Of a stretch of 64,000 nt of DNA, positions 52,863 through 60,689 are shown one piece after another. Position numbers and translations under genes: made by a program. How positions within the stretch are numbered: the first letter of the stretch is position 1; every line of letters starts with the position of its first letter. Below the pieces are notes generated by a model. The model was not told the DNA's origin. It made no database searches and saw only the letters and a list, made by a program, of their open reading frames with translations. Origin of the DNA: Desulfatibacillum aliphaticivorans DSM 15576 (GTDB lineage: Bacteria; Desulfobacterota; Desulfobacteria; Desulfobacterales; Desulfatibacillaceae); contig NZ_KE386982.1 in assembly GCF_000429905.1 (NCBI RefSeq), positions 1 through 64,000 of the forward strand, in the 5' to 3' direction.

Positions 52863-53510
52863 TCAGGCGCTTTTTGCAGGGGCGCCGTTTTCGTAAATTT
52901 TTTCCATGAGATGAACCACCAGCTCCTCCACCTCATCAATTTTTAGGGCCGAAGTATTAAACACCATGGTGTACAGGTTGGGGTCGTCGGCGTTTCCGCC
53001 ATAGAAAAGCCCCAGGGTTTTGGCCCTGCGTTTGTCCTCCCGCCGCACCAGCTCCGTGGCTTTTGCCGTACTCATTTTATAATGTTCTTCCAGGAACTTG
53101 ATCCGGTCCGGGAGGTCGGCCACCAAGAGCACTTTTACGATGTCCTCGCTGTCCGGCAGGATGAACTGGGCGCCCCGGCCCACGATGACCACCTTGCCTC
53201 CTTCCTGCCATAGGTTAGTCACAACGCTTTTCAGGAATTTGATATAGCGCTCTTCGCTAAAGTCCTGGCGATCTTCGCCCAGCAGCCGGTCAATAAAGCT
53301 GGAGCTGACCATGGAGTTCACCAGCTTCATGAGAAGCCCGCCGGCTTCGCGTTCTATAGCTTCCACCCATTGTACGGAAACCTTGGCCTCTTCGGCGATC
53401 TTTTCTATAAGCAGGCGATCCACAAGGTCATAGCCCAGTCTTTGAGATAAGGTTTCCGCAAGGGTGTGTCCCCCTGCACCGAATTGACGAGATATTGTGA
53501 CCACGGACAT
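52863..53510 (-). CDS. Cytidylate kinase-like family protein, copy 2
   Basis: 215 residues from the ATG at 53510 (GGAGAGAATC upstream). The P-loop-like start is MSVVTISRQFGAGGHTLAETLSQRLGY; later come VVIVGRGAQFIL and LVADLPDRIKFLEEHYKM, as in the Cytidylate_kin2 family, which differs from true CMP kinase. Function not established; some members sit beside one-carbon or stress genes. It is a clear paralogue of the product encoded 98 bases upstream. Confidence 0.8.
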   Translation of the reverse strand: MSVVTISRQFGAGGHTLAETLSQRLGYDLVDRLLIEKIAEEAKVSVQWVEAIEREAGGLLMKLVNSMVSSSFIDRLLGEDRQDFSEERYIKFLKSVVTNLWQEGGKVVIVGRGAQFILPDSEDIVKVLLVADLPDRIKFLEEHYKMSTAKATELVRREDKRRAKTLGLFYGGNADDPNLYTMVFNTSALKIDEVEELVVHLMEKIYENGAPAKSA

Positions 53511-53608
53511 GATTCTCTCCTTCTGCGTCTGGGTGGGAAAGGCGGCGCGCCGCCATAGCCCCCTTGGCTGGAAACGGCGGCGCCTCGGCGGCTCAGTCCT
53601 GGGGGCTT

Positions 53609-54232
53609 TTAGTTGGACGAGCGCATTTGGACAAGCTCGTAAATCAGGGATTCGGCCCGATCTATGGAAATATGACTGGTGTTGAGGCACAAGTCGTACA
53701 AGCTGGGGTCGTCCGGATCCCTGTCGGTGACCTTTTTCAAAAAGGCCGAACGGTTTTTGTCCCATTCCTTGATGGTGGTCCGGGCCTCATCCGCGGAAAG
53801 GCGGTGATGTTCGATAAGAAAGTTCTCCCGCCACGATACAGGCGCCACAAGGAGAATGCGAATGAGATCCTTGGCGTCCTTGCAATAGAACTGGCTTCCC
53901 CGCCCCACAAAGACCACTTGCCCCTGGGCGGCCGTCTCCGGTATCAGGCGGCGGAGAGATTCCCGAACCTTGGCGCCCATGCCGCTTGAATCCTGATCTC
54001 CACCCCGGATCCGGCCAAGGATTTTCGCCACCGTGCCGGTGGAGACCAGGCTGTCTTCACCATGCCCCTCTCGTTCCGTGACGGCGAACCATTCATCGGA
54101 GATGCCCAATTCCTTGGACACCTTATCCATAAGTTCATGATCAGCGAAGCGGTATCCAAGCCTTTGGGCGAGACTGACGCCTAAGGTTCGACCGCCCGCC
54201 CCAAATTGTCTGGAAATGCAGATAACGGCCAT
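53609..54232 (-). CDS. Cytidylate kinase-like family protein, copy 1
   Basis: 207 residues from the ATG at 54232 (AAGGAG seven bases upstream; a TTG at 54238 is rejected). It shows the same plan as copy 2: MAVICISRQFGAGGRTLGVSLAQRLGYRFAD, VVFVGRGSQFYC, LVAPVSWRENFLIEHHRLS and SLYDLCLNTSHISID. The P-loop lacks the usual GKST, with GAGGRT in its place, so nucleotide binding may be altered; this is normal for the family. The two genes are a tandem duplication. Confidence 0.8.
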   Translation of the reverse strand: MAVICISRQFGAGGRTLGVSLAQRLGYRFADHELMDKVSKELGISDEWFAVTEREGHGEDSLVSTGTVAKILGRIRGGDQDSSGMGAKVRESLRRLIPETAAQGQVVFVGRGSQFYCKDAKDLIRILLVAPVSWRENFLIEHHRLSADEARTTIKEWDKNRSAFLKKVTDRDPDDPSLYDLCLNTSHISIDRAESLIYELVQMRSSN

Positions 54233-54611
54233 GGACAATCTCCTTAGTGTTTCAAATTAATATGAATTCTGTGTTATATTAATACGGCGGATTTGCTGTT
54301 GGCAAGAAAAAATATTTTTTACTTACACAAACGATCAATTTTTTAGTTTCAGCAATGTTTTCCGGCGCCGTAAAAATGATTATGCAAAACGGCTTTCCCC
54401 TTCAAATGCGCGCTTTTTTTCAAGCAAGAGATAATCGCTCTGCATAGTCCTCTGAAAACAAGGGATTTTTTTTCTTGAACTCCGCTTAGCCTTCATGCAA
54501 TCATTGACGCAATGACTTAGCGTATCGACTAAGCCAAAGTCAGGTTAACGCTTAAGATGGAACCCTGTCCCGAACTCTTTTTTTAAAGACGTGAGCCGCG
54601 GAGTTCTCATT
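54233..54611. other. Divergent intergenic region before the Mrp operon
   Basis: AT-rich near 54245-54345. TTGACG near 54503 with GACTAA 17 bases on is a weak candidate promoter for the antiporter operon. No gene seen. Confidence 0.35.
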
Positions 54612-55196
54612 ATGAAGCCTATTGACCTGGAAAAGTTATCAACGAATCGCCGGGAAATACTAAGGGCTGCTCAGCCTCCTCCCAAAAATCCCTATGTCCA
54701 AAAGGGCTTATCCCTGGGGATTTCCTCGCTTTTACTGTTCGCCTCCTGGATTCTTTTATCCGGCAAGTTCGACGCTTTTCACCTGAGTTTAGGCGCGGCC
54801 TCAAGCCTCTTCGTAGCCTGGATTTCCCGGGACCTCCTTTTTCCGTCCGGAGATGTTGCAACCCTGGCGCGGTCCATGGCGGGCATGGCGGCTTACACGC
54901 CCTGGCTTTTACTGCAAATCGTCAAATCCAATATCCATGTTTTACGAATTGCTTTCGCGCGCAATCCTGAACAACTTATTTATCCGCACATAATCAGCAT
55001 GCACACGAAGCTGAAGGGGGAAATCCCTTTGGTCACCTTTGCAAATTCCATCACTCTCACCCCCGGCACCATTACCATCCAGGTATCCGCCGGAAACGAG
55101 GTGAGAATTCACGCCCTGGACTACACCACCGGAGACATGGACGCTCTGCGTGAAATGGAGTCCCGCGTGGCCAGGGCTTTTGGGGAGTCTGACTAA
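54612..55196 (+). CDS. mrpE: Mrp/Mnh cation:proton antiporter subunit E
   Basis: 194 residues from the ATG at 54612 (GGAG upstream; a GTG at 54591 is less likely). An N-terminal basic stretch is followed by membrane segments (LSLGISSLLLFASWILLSG; ASSLFVAWISRDLLF; AAYTPWLLLQIVKSN) and the MrpE-type end VTFANSITLTPGTITIQV. It is the first gene of a long rightward operon. MrpE is needed for assembly rather than for ion movement itself. Confidence 0.85.
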   Translation: MKPIDLEKLSTNRREILRAAQPPPKNPYVQKGLSLGISSLLLFASWILLSGKFDAFHLSLGAASSLFVAWISRDLLFPSGDVATLARSMAGMAAYTPWLLLQIVKSNIHVLRIAFARNPEQLIYPHIISMHTKLKGEIPLVTFANSITLTPGTITIQVSAGNEVRIHALDYTTGDMDALREMESRVARAFGESD

Positions 55197-55197
55197 C

Positions 55198-55506
55198 ATG
55201 CACGGTTTTTTTCTGGGCGCGGCTTTGTTTCTTATTCTGCTCATGGCTCTGTCGCTGTACAGGGCGGCTTACGGCCCTACCGTGGTGGACCGCCTGGTCG
55301 GCGCCAACGCCATCGGCTCCAAAACCGTGGTCCTGCTGATCATCATCGGCCATCTTTTTTCGCGGGAGGACATGTTTGTGGATATCGCCCTGGCCTACGC
55401 CATGCTGAATTTCATCGCGGTGCTCGCCGCCTCGCGCTACTTTCACAAACGCAAAGGCCTGGACGCCGTGGAAGAGGAAATTACTCCTCGAATTCATTGG
55501 GATTAA
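55198..55506 (+). CDS. mrpF: Mrp antiporter subunit F
   Basis: 102 residues, three membrane helices: FFLGAALFLILLMALSLYRA, AIGSKTVVLLIIIGHLF, DIALAYAMLNFIAVLAASRY. The motif YRAAYGPTVVDRLVGANAIGSKTV is the MrpF signature. It begins two bases after mrpE. Confidence 0.9.
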   Translation: MHGFFLGAALFLILLMALSLYRAAYGPTVVDRLVGANAIGSKTVVLLIIIGHLFSREDMFVDIALAYAMLNFIAVLAASRYFHKRKGLDAVEEEITPRIHWD

Positions 55507-55517
55507 GGAAAGATGTC

Positions 55518-55847
55518 ATGTTGGACTTATTGGCCGTATTGTTGACTTTGGGGGGCTTGGTTTTTTTCGCCGGCGCCACTATGGGAATTCTCCGATTTCC
55601 CGACTTTTACACAAGGCTGCACGCTGCGGGAAAACTGGACACCCTGGGGGCTCTGCTCACTATGGCGGGCTTGGCCGTCTATAATTTGCATCCTTTTTCC
55701 ATAACAACTCTTTTGACCAGCCTGAAGATCGGCTTCGCGGTAGGCTTTATTTTCATAGCCAGCCCCACGGCCACCCACGCCATTGTGGACGCCGGGGTTC
55801 GCGCCGGTCTGCGCCCCTGGGTTAAACAAGAGGACGAACAAAAATGA
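55518..55847 (+). CDS. mrpG: Mrp antiporter subunit G
   Basis: 109 residues from the ATG at 55518 (AAGGAAAG upstream). It has three helices and the MrpG motif ATMGILRFPDFYTRLHAAGKLDTLG, then SPTATHAI. The next gene starts in its stop codon region (four-base overlap). Confidence 0.9.
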   Translation: MLDLLAVLLTLGGLVFFAGATMGILRFPDFYTRLHAAGKLDTLGALLTMAGLAVYNLHPFSITTLLTSLKIGFAVGFIFIASPTATHAIVDAGVRAGLRPWVKQEDEQK

Positions 55848-56089
55848 TCTGGCAAGTGGATCTGGCTATTTTGGCGCTGGTGGTCATATGCGCCATAGCG
55901 GCCGTTACTGTGCGCGATTTGTTTGGCGCAGGCATTTTGTTTGGCGCTTACAGCTTCATGCTGTGCCTGTTATGGGCTGTCATGGGGGCCGTGGACGTGG
56001 CCTTTACCGAGGCTTCCGTGGGCGCGGGGGTCAGCACCGTGTTTTTTATCGCCGCCGTGTTCCGAACCACAAGGAGGACGAAAGATTAA
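55844..56089 (+). CDS. MbhD-like subunit (DUF4040), part of a split MrpA/B
   Basis: 81 residues, three helices: LAILALVVICAIAAVTVRDLF, GAGILFGAYSFMLCLLWAVMGA, FTEASVGAGVSTVFFIAAVF. The TEASVGAG stretch is the DUF4040/MbhD signature, found in the C-terminal part of MrpA in classical systems and as a separate small subunit in Mbh/Mbx-type complexes. Its stop TAA overlaps the presumed ATT start of the next gene. Confidence 0.85.
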   Translation: MIWQVDLAILALVVICAIAAVTVRDLFGAGILFGAYSFMLCLLWAVMGAVDVAFTEASVGAGVSTVFFIAAVFRTTRRTKD

Positions 56090-56918
56090 ACGCTTCTGGC
56101 TAATACCGGTGTTGTGCTGCTGGGGCATGCTGGTGCATGCGACCTTGGACTTTCCGGGTTGGGGGGATCCCAATGCTCCGGCTCATTTGCACGTGGCGCC
56201 CGAGTACCTGGAACAAGCCTACGAGGAAACCGCCACGCCCAACGTGGTCACCGCCGTCCTGGCCGACTATCGCGGTTACGACACCATGTTCGAAACCGCC
56301 GTTATTTTTTCCGCCGGCCTTGCCTGTTTCTTCCTGCTTCGAGTCCAGCCAAGGAAAGAGGAGGAGGAAGACCGTTTTTTTCGCCACCTTGCCACGGACA
56401 TGGTCATCCGTATACGAACCCCGTCCATGCACGTGCCTGACTCCCCCTATTTGCAGCAACTGGACCCCTACTGGACGCCTCGAAGCCTCATTGTAAGGGC
56501 GGCCTGCAGGGTGCTTACGCCGTTCATTCAGCTATTTGCGCTGTACGTGGTGGCGCATGGGCACCACAGCCCGGGGGGAGGCTTCCAGGGCGGCGTCATC
56601 CTGGGAGCTTCGTTCATTTTAATCGCCCTGTCCCATGATTTACGGACCAGCATGAAAATGACCCCGGAAAAGCTGATGGGCGTGTTGAGCCCGGCGGGAG
56701 TGTTGATCTATGCGGGAGTAGGCGCCCTGTGCGTTGTGGCCGGACACAATTTTTTGGATTACGGGGCCTTGGCCGAATGGCTCGGGACGGCCCCGGAGGC
56801 CGCCCGTTCGTTGGGAATATTATTCGTGGAAGTGGGCGTGGCCGTGTGCGTCATGGCCACCATGATAATCATCTACGCCAATCTGTCTTCAGCCGGCGGC
56901 TACAAACAAGGACTCTGA
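56085..56918 (+). CDS. Fused MbhE-like and MrpB subunit, probable ATT start
   Basis: 277 residues if it begins at ATT 56085, seven bases after AGGAGG; there is no ATG, GTG or TTG at a suitable distance, the nearest being GTG at 56109. The N-terminal part (RFWLIPVLCCWGMLVHA; later YRGYDTMFETAVIFSAGLACFFLL) is MbhE-like. Residues from about 140 are MrpB: RAACRVLTPFIQLFALYVVAHGHHSPGGGFQGGVILGASF. Several helices are present. The fusion replaces two separate genes of related clusters. Confidence 0.75.
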   Translation: MKRFWLIPVLCCWGMLVHATLDFPGWGDPNAPAHLHVAPEYLEQAYEETATPNVVTAVLADYRGYDTMFETAVIFSAGLACFFLLRVQPRKEEEEDRFFRHLATDMVIRIRTPSMHVPDSPYLQQLDPYWTPRSLIVRAACRVLTPFIQLFALYVVAHGHHSPGGGFQGGVILGASFILIALSHDLRTSMKMTPEKLMGVLSPAGVLIYAGVGALCVVAGHNFLDYGALAEWLGTAPEAARSLGILFVEVGVAVCVMATMIIIYANLSSAGGYKQGL

Positions 56919-56924
56919 TCAGAC

Positions 56925-57323
56925 ATGGAATCGATAACCGGCCTCATCCTCGCAAAATACAACTACTGGATGTACATATCGCTTATGATGATAGGCCTCT
57001 ACGCCATGATCGCCAAAAACAATCTGGTTAAGAAGATCATCGGCATGAACATCCTGCAGACGGCCATCATCTTGTTTTACATTTCCATCGGCGCAAAAAA
57101 AGGCGCAACCATCCCCATTATCATGCATTCGGAGGGACACGGGCATGAGGCGGTGCATGCCGTCCAGTACATGAATCCCTTGCCCCATGTGCTTATGTTG
57201 ACGGCTATCGTGGTTTCTGTGGCCACGTTAGGGGTGGCCTTGGCCCTGGCGATCCGTTTGTACGCCCGTTTCGGGACCCTGGAGGAGGACGAAATCAACG
57301 ATCAGATACGGGAGGCCCCGTGA
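56925..57323 (+). CDS. mrpC: Mrp antiporter subunit C (NuoK-like)
   Basis: 132 residues with three helices: YWMYISLMMIGLYAMIAKN, IIGMNILQTAIILFYISIG, PHVLMLTAIVVSVATLGVALALAIRLY. The KKIIGMNILQTAIILF motif and the Glu-rich end are typical of MrpC, the NuoK homologue. A His-rich loop (HSEGHGHEAVHA) could bind metal. Its stop overlaps the next gene's GTG. Confidence 0.88.
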   Translation: MESITGLILAKYNYWMYISLMMIGLYAMIAKNNLVKKIIGMNILQTAIILFYISIGAKKGATIPIIMHSEGHGHEAVHAVQYMNPLPHVLMLTAIVVSVATLGVALALAIRLYARFGTLEEDEINDQIREAP

Positions 57324-58795
57324 ATCAATATCCGGCCTTTCTCATCATAGCGCCGCTTCTCGCGGCATGCCTGATTGCAGCCGCAGCATGGCTGCGCAGG
57401 TCCTTGTGCTTCCCCATAGCGGTCCTGGGTTTGGGGACGTCCTTTCTTTCCTCTCTGGGCGTCGCCGCGCGCGTCCTGGCTGAGGGCCATTTTCAATACC
57501 GCATGGGCGGATGGGCGCCGCCTTTGGGCATCGCCCTGGAAGTGGATTACCTGAACGCGCCGGTGCTTGTGGCGGTCTCCGGGGCCGCCCTGGTCAGCCT
57601 GATTGCAACGCGTCAAATCGTAGAAAGGGAACAGGGGCCTAAAGCTCCCGCCTTTTACACCTTGATGGTGCTGGCCGTCACCGGCATGCTGGGCATGACC
57701 GCCACCGGTGACGCCTTCAACCTGTACGTTCTGCTGGAAATCTCCTCCATTACCGGATACGCCCTCACCGCTTCGGGGGATCGTTTGGCGCCGCTCGCAA
57801 GCCTGCGGTATTTACTGCTTGGTACGATAGGGGCTTCGTTTTATCTTTTGGGCGTAGGGCTCCTTTATATGATGACCGGCACCCTGAACATGGCGGATTT
57901 AAGCGGGCTTTTGCCGGCATTGTACGGCTCGGACGCCGTTTTCGCCGCCTTCCTGCTCATCTTGTGCGGAATCTGGCTGAAGGCGGCCTTGTTTCCCTTG
58001 CACGCCTGGCTGCCGGGCGCCTATTCCCACGCAAGCCACGCCTCCGCCTGCCTCTTGGCCCCCCTCATGACCAAGGTGATGATTTACGTCATGCTGCGGA
58101 TTATGTTCACTGTTTTCACCCCCGCTTACGTGTTTGAACAAATATCCTTGGAGGGATTTGTGGTGACCCTCGCCGTCGTCGCCGTCGTCGCCGGCTCGCT
58201 CATGGCCCTGGCGCAGCGAAACTTACGGCGTATGGCCGTGTACATAGTGGTTGCGGAAGTGGGCTACATGGTCGGAGGCGCCTGGCTGGGAAACCAGACC
58301 GCGTGGACGGGCGCCATCCTGCATCTTTTGAACGACGTCCTCATGACCTTGTGCCTGTTTTTGGCCATAGCCGCCCTGGCCGGCAGAATGGAAACCACGG
58401 ATTTTAAGGATCTTGAAGGCCTTTTTTCAACAATGCCGTTTTCCATGGGCGCCCTGGTTTTGGGCGCCATGTCCATCATCGGCGTTCCGCCCGCGTGCGG
58501 GTTCTTCAGCAAATGGTTCTTGCTGAAAGGCGCCATTGAGGCGGGGAGGTACGACTTCCTGGCGGCCCTTTTGTTTTCCAGCTTGATCAACGTGGTCCTC
58601 TTTTTCCGATTGTTCGAGTACGCCCTGTATTCCGGGGACGATCATCACGGCCATGGAGGACACAAATATATTGAAATTCATGAGGCGCCGCTGTCCCTGG
58701 TTGCGTCCTTATGGGCGGCGGCCGCCGGAATACTGGCCGTGGGGTTTTATTCCGGCTCAATCGTAAACAATTTCATCAAACCGGCGCTTATGTGA
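57320..58795 (+). CDS. MrpD-like proton-conducting subunit 1 (NuoL/M/N family)
   Basis: 491 residues, about 14 helices, GTG start. Ion-path features include YVLLEISSITGYAL (TM5 Glu region) and GIWLKAALFPLHAWLPGAYSHA with the conserved Lys. MGALVLGAMSIIGVPPACGFFSKWFLLKGA and a His-rich loop (DDHHGHGGH) follow. It should carry protons or sodium across the membrane. Confidence 0.88.
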   Translation: MNQYPAFLIIAPLLAACLIAAAAWLRRSLCFPIAVLGLGTSFLSSLGVAARVLAEGHFQYRMGGWAPPLGIALEVDYLNAPVLVAVSGAALVSLIATRQIVEREQGPKAPAFYTLMVLAVTGMLGMTATGDAFNLYVLLEISSITGYALTASGDRLAPLASLRYLLLGTIGASFYLLGVGLLYMMTGTLNMADLSGLLPALYGSDAVFAAFLLILCGIWLKAALFPLHAWLPGAYSHASHASACLLAPLMTKVMIYVMLRIMFTVFTPAYVFEQISLEGFVVTLAVVAVVAGSLMALAQRNLRRMAVYIVVAEVGYMVGGAWLGNQTAWTGAILHLLNDVLMTLCLFLAIAALAGRMETTDFKDLEGLFSTMPFSMGALVLGAMSIIGVPPACGFFSKWFLLKGAIEAGRYDFLAALLFSSLINVVLFFRLFEYALYSGDDHHGHGGHKYIEIHEAPLSLVASLWAAAAGILAVGFYSGSIVNNFIKPALM

Positions 58796-58817
58796 CGGCG
58801 CATCCCGGAGCCTGAGA

Positions 58818-60296
58818 GTGCACGAAATCGTCTCCATTCGGCCCCTTCTGGCGGTAATCGCGTCCCTGGCTGTGACGCCCATCCTGCTCTCCGCCCGCTC
58901 TCCCAATGTGCGGGAGGGATGGACCTTTGCGGCGGGCGCCGTAAAGCTGGGAATCGTCCTTTCCATGCTGCCCGCCGTGCTTGGCGGAAACGTTTTTTGT
59001 TTCGCTCTGACGGAAGTGATCCCCGGAATTCGCCTGGCTTTTCGCGTGGACGCCATGGGCATGTTGTTCGCCCTGGTGGCTTCCACCCTGTGGATCGTAA
59101 CCTCGGCCTATTCCATCGGCTACATGCGCGGCCTGGACGAGCACTCCCAAACCCGATACTACTGCTTTTTTGCGATTGCTCTCTCCGCAACCATCGGGGC
59201 GGCCTTCGCCGCCAACCTTGTCACCCTGTACATGTTCTACGAAATTCTTTCGTTCGCCACCTATCCTCTGGTCACCCACCATCAGGATGAAGAGGCCAAA
59301 ATCTCCGGCCGCAAATACCTGTTTTTTATTGTAGGCGGATCCGTGGTTTTGGTTTTGCCGGCCATGATCATCTGCCACATGAAGGCCGGAACCCTGGACT
59401 TTGCGCCTCAGGGATTTTTGGCCGGACATGTGACCCAGGGCTTGGCAACCGTGCTTCTTCTTTTGTTCGTGTTCGGTTTGGCCAAGGCCGCGCTCATGCC
59501 CATGCATTCCTGGCTGCCGGCCGCCATGGTGGCGCCGACTCCGGTGTCCGCGCTGCTGCACGCAGTGGCGGTGGTCAAGGTGGGGGCTTTTTCTGTAGCC
59601 CGGGTTCTCACCGGGGTTTTCGGCGTCGATCTTTTAGCGCAATACGGGCTGGGAACCTTGCTGGCCGTGCTGGCTTCCATCACCATTTTGGTCGCTTCCT
59701 TTATCGCCTTATCCCAGGACGGGCTCAAAAGGCGGCTGGCCTTTTCCACCATTGGGCAGTTATCGTACATCCTTTTGGGCGTGGCCCTTTTAACGCCTAA
59801 AGGCATAACCGGCGGACTGGTGCACATCGCCATGCACGCCTTTGGGAAGATCACCCTGTTTTTTTGCGCAGGGGCGATTTTTGTCGCTGCGGGAATAAAA
59901 AACATCTCCGAAATGAAAGGGCTCGGCCGGCGCATGCCCATAACCATGGGCGCCTTTTTTATCGGCAGCCTGTCCGTGATCGGGCTGCCGCCCGGCGGCG
60001 GATTCATTTCCAAGTGGTTCCTGGCGCTGGGCGCCCTGGAATCCCATGAACTGGCCTTTTTAGGCGTGCTGCTTTTCAGCTCTTTTTTAAATGCGGCGTA
60101 TTTTCTGCCAATCGCCTACAACGCGTTTTTCGCCAAGCCGCCGGATGACGCCAAGGACGCGGGCTTTCAGGAAGCCCCGCCATGGTGCGTGGCCCCCCTG
60201 GCGTTCACCGCCATGGCTTCGGTGTGGCTGTTTTTCAATCCCTGGCCCTTTCTTGACTTGGCGCGGCTCGCCGCGGCTCAGGTTATAGGAGGTTAA
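58818..60296 (+). CDS. MrpD-like proton-conducting subunit 2 (NuoL/M/N family)
   Basis: 492 residues, GTG start with GGAG upstream, about 14 helices. Features: YMFYEILSFATYPLVTHH, GLAKAALMPMHSWLPAAMVAPTPVSALLHAVAVVKVG (complete family signature with both Lys) and SVIGLPPGGGFISKWFLALGA. This is the most canonical of the three D-type subunits. Confidence 0.9.
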   Translation: MHEIVSIRPLLAVIASLAVTPILLSARSPNVREGWTFAAGAVKLGIVLSMLPAVLGGNVFCFALTEVIPGIRLAFRVDAMGMLFALVASTLWIVTSAYSIGYMRGLDEHSQTRYYCFFAIALSATIGAAFAANLVTLYMFYEILSFATYPLVTHHQDEEAKISGRKYLFFIVGGSVVLVLPAMIICHMKAGTLDFAPQGFLAGHVTQGLATVLLLLFVFGLAKAALMPMHSWLPAAMVAPTPVSALLHAVAVVKVGAFSVARVLTGVFGVDLLAQYGLGTLLAVLASITILVASFIALSQDGLKRRLAFSTIGQLSYILLGVALLTPKGITGGLVHIAMHAFGKITLFFCAGAIFVAAGIKNISEMKGLGRRMPITMGAFFIGSLSVIGLPPGGGFISKWFLALGALESHELAFLGVLLFSSFLNAAYFLPIAYNAFFAKPPDDAKDAGFQEAPPWCVAPLAFTAMASVWLFFNPWPFLDLARLAAAQVIGG

Positions 60297-60298
60297 GC

Positions 60299-60451
60299 AT
60301 GGCCGACAAAAAGCCCGGGCCGGACCGGGAGGAAATCATGATTCTGGACCACGAGCCTCAACCGGGCTATCGCACAGCGCTCATCGCAGTCGTGATAGCA
60401 GGCGTTTTATGGCTTGCGGTCTGCTTTATGGGGGTGTTTCATCATGGCTGA
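60299..60451 (+). CDS. Small single-helix membrane protein in the Mrp operon
   Basis: 50 residues (MADKKPGPDREEIMILDHEP..., ending MGVFHHG). ATAGGAGGTTAAGC gives a strong ribosome site. A hydrophilic N-terminus of 25 residues is followed by one helix (TALIAVVIAGVLWLAVCFMG). It overlaps the next small gene by eight bases. Its tight packing argues for a real accessory subunit; family not recognised. Confidence 0.75.
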   Translation: MADKKPGPDREEIMILDHEPQPGYRTALIAVVIAGVLWLAVCFMGVFHHG

Positions 60452-60689
60452 TAAAACCGGTTGGTTCGATAAACCCGGCAATTTCAAAAAGTTTTTACGA
60501 GGCTTTTTTGCAATCCTCATCGTCCTTTTAATTGCGGATCTGTTTGTGCCCAAGCATCCCCATTTCCCCTGGGAGTATGCGCCGAATTTTTCAGCCGCCT
60601 ACGGGTTCATCTCCTGCGTTCTTTTGGTGGTAGTGGCCCGAGGGCTAAGGCGCATCGTAATGCGAAAAGAGGATTATTATGATTCCTGA
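60444..60689 (+). CDS. Small two-helix membrane protein in the Mrp operon
   Basis: 81 residues (MADKTGWFDKPGNFKKFLRG start) with helices FFAILIVLLIADLFV and FISCVLLVVVARGLRRIVM. It overlaps the genes on both sides (8 bases upstream, 11 downstream). Proteins of this shape accompany Mrp-type clusters in Desulfobacterota, from memory. Probably a structural subunit. Confidence 0.75.
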   Translation: MADKTGWFDKPGNFKKFLRGFFAILIVLLIADLFVPKHPHFPWEYAPNFSAAYGFISCVLLVVVARGLRRIVMRKEDYYDS

